64,000 nt of DNA. Origin: Ohessyouella blattaphilus (GTDB lineage: Bacteria; Bacillota; Clostridia; Lachnospirales; Lachnospiraceae). The notes under the pieces were generated by a model. That model saw nothing but the letters and a program-made list of their open reading frames with translations, ran no database searches and had not been told where the DNA came from. Made by a program: the position numbers and the translations under genes. Positions 63,374 to 64,000 of the stretch are shown here, piece by piece; the stretch's first letter is position 1, and each line of letters starts with the position of its first letter. Location of the stretch: assembly GCF_024721265.1 (NCBI RefSeq), contig NZ_JAMXOC010000012.1, forward strand, positions 26,345 to 90,344, in the 5' to 3' direction.

Positions 63374-63437
63374 CTATTATCCCTTCCATAAAAGTCATCA
63401 ACCGAAACATACCCTTTATGTTTACCGGGACTACGTC

Positions 63438-63977
63438 TTAATTTTCTTCTAGCAACTTATCTTTTACAAAAAGGGCTTTAAGATAATCTATCATATCTAA
63501 GCGTCGCATTTCCAGCCGAAACAAAATCTTGTGCCAATTCTCATCAGCAACCGCTTCTTGTCCCCAGATAAATCCACACCCTTTACGGAATAAGCTCCAA
63601 TCCTCTTCCTGAGTGCAGGTCATCTCCTCTTCTAACTCTGGCTCTGCCTCAAGGCTGTCAATCTGTGCTAGTAATTCTGGGGTGATTAATTCTTCCATGC
63701 TATAGCTTAATGACTCGATCTGCTCATAATAACTAGTAATAGGCACAAACTCTAGCTGCAGTGCAGTCTGTCTTTGTACCTTGGCCAGAAGACGCGCGGT
63801 ATTGTACGCATCACATAAACCATCATGCCTTCGGCCGATTGGTTGAACCCTTCCAATCTCCATAGCTGCTTCCAAAGATATTCGTTCCTTCTGACATAAC
63901 ATTTTATCAAATGAATCTTGAAAGTCTACCCATTCATCTAGTAACCAGCTCTGAAAGGTAAATCTTTTTATAGTCAT
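63438..63977 (-). CDS. C-terminal half of a DEDDh-type 3'-5' exonuclease-like protein (truncated or frameshifted at the N-terminus)
   Basis: 179 codons. FTFQSWLLDEWVDFQDSFDK and RRHDGLCDAYNTARLLAKVQ match the last part of DEDDh exonuclease domains, with the H-x4-D motif III. Motifs I and II (DxE and a second Asp) would lie before the first Met, but an in-frame TAA occurs two codons upstream, so the N-terminus is in another frame or lost. The window ends 23 bases beyond. The acidic C-terminal tail is of unknown role. Confidence 0.55.
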   Translation of the reverse strand: MTIKRFTFQSWLLDEWVDFQDSFDKMLCQKERISLEAAMEIGRVQPIGRRHDGLCDAYNTARLLAKVQRQTALQLEFVPITSYYEQIESLSYSMEELITPELLAQIDSLEAEPELEEEMTCTQEEDWSLFRKGCGFIWGQEAVADENWHKILFRLEMRRLDMIDYLKALFVKDKLLEEN

Positions 63978-64000
63978 TGATTAATGGGATTTTTTAAAAA

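Overview
The window looks like a chromosomal segment of a low-to-moderate GC, Gram-positive anaerobe of the Clostridia, probably Lachnospiraceae-like. The evidence is strong AGGAGG ribosome sites, lipobox substrate-binding proteins, TTGACA/TATAAT promoters, GntR/LacI/AraC regulators and cytoplasmic pectin enzymes. The species cannot be named from the sequence. No rRNA, tRNA, CRISPR array or intact transposase was seen. Almost everything is sugar or sugar-conjugate catabolism.

Region 1 (1-7.2 kb) starts with the end of a ribose/galactose-type ABC importer behind two tandem LacI-type operators, then an XRE regulator. A decaying patch follows: an SDR dehydrogenase, a DUF1537 four-carbon acid sugar kinase with one in-frame stop, a chimera of an ABC substrate-binding lipoprotein and the C-terminal part of a DUF849/BKACE enzyme, and a GH127 glycosidase with an internal deletion and frameshift.

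Region 2 (7.3-22.3 kb) is a pectin/galacturonate system. It holds uxaC, a LacI regulator, uxaA-uxaB, a KduD-like dehydrogenase, an AraC regulator, and an operon for an ABC importer, an RDD membrane protein, GH28, GH105 and a TIM-barrel isomerase. TGTAANCGNTTACA-type operators lie at the promoters. A 167-nt cloverleaf-like inverted-repeat element directly follows the uxaB stop codon.

Region 3 (22.3-23.7 kb) is a small island of gene remnants (antitoxin-like, GGDEF tail), a HIRAN protein and an unknown Cys/His-motif protein.

Region 4 (23.7-61 kb) is the main interest: a very large locus for glycated amines (Amadori products). Operon I encodes clear FrlA-FrlD-FrlB homologues behind an SGNH hydrolase. 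Operon II encodes FrlD- and FrlC-type proteins, a degenerate amidohydrolase, YjbQ and paired GntR regulators, from a promoter sharing an identical 17-bp block with operon I. Operon III is an apparent 17-gene, 16.8-kb run: a second FrlA-like permease, a NagB-like protein without two catalytic residues, two PfkB kinases, three SIS proteins, two ROK proteins, a DapA-type lyase, DUF4432, FrlC, paired class II aldolases (one without metal ligands), a TIM-barrel protein, HAD and MATE. Operon IV adds three FGGY kinases, a fuculose/ribulose-type aldolase, an Rpe-like epimerase, a BtpA/SgcQ protein, a second GntR pair and an NhaC-type antiporter preceded by a 25-codon leader ORF. A repeated ACTTGTTTAT-like motif links operons III and IV. 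I infer that the organism imports several glycated amines through APC permeases, phosphorylates them and splits them with SIS deglycases, and that the paralogues are tuned to different sugars.

Region 5 (62.9-64 kb) holds a hairpin, a deleted nucleotidyltransferase remnant and the C-terminal half of a DEDDh-type exonuclease.
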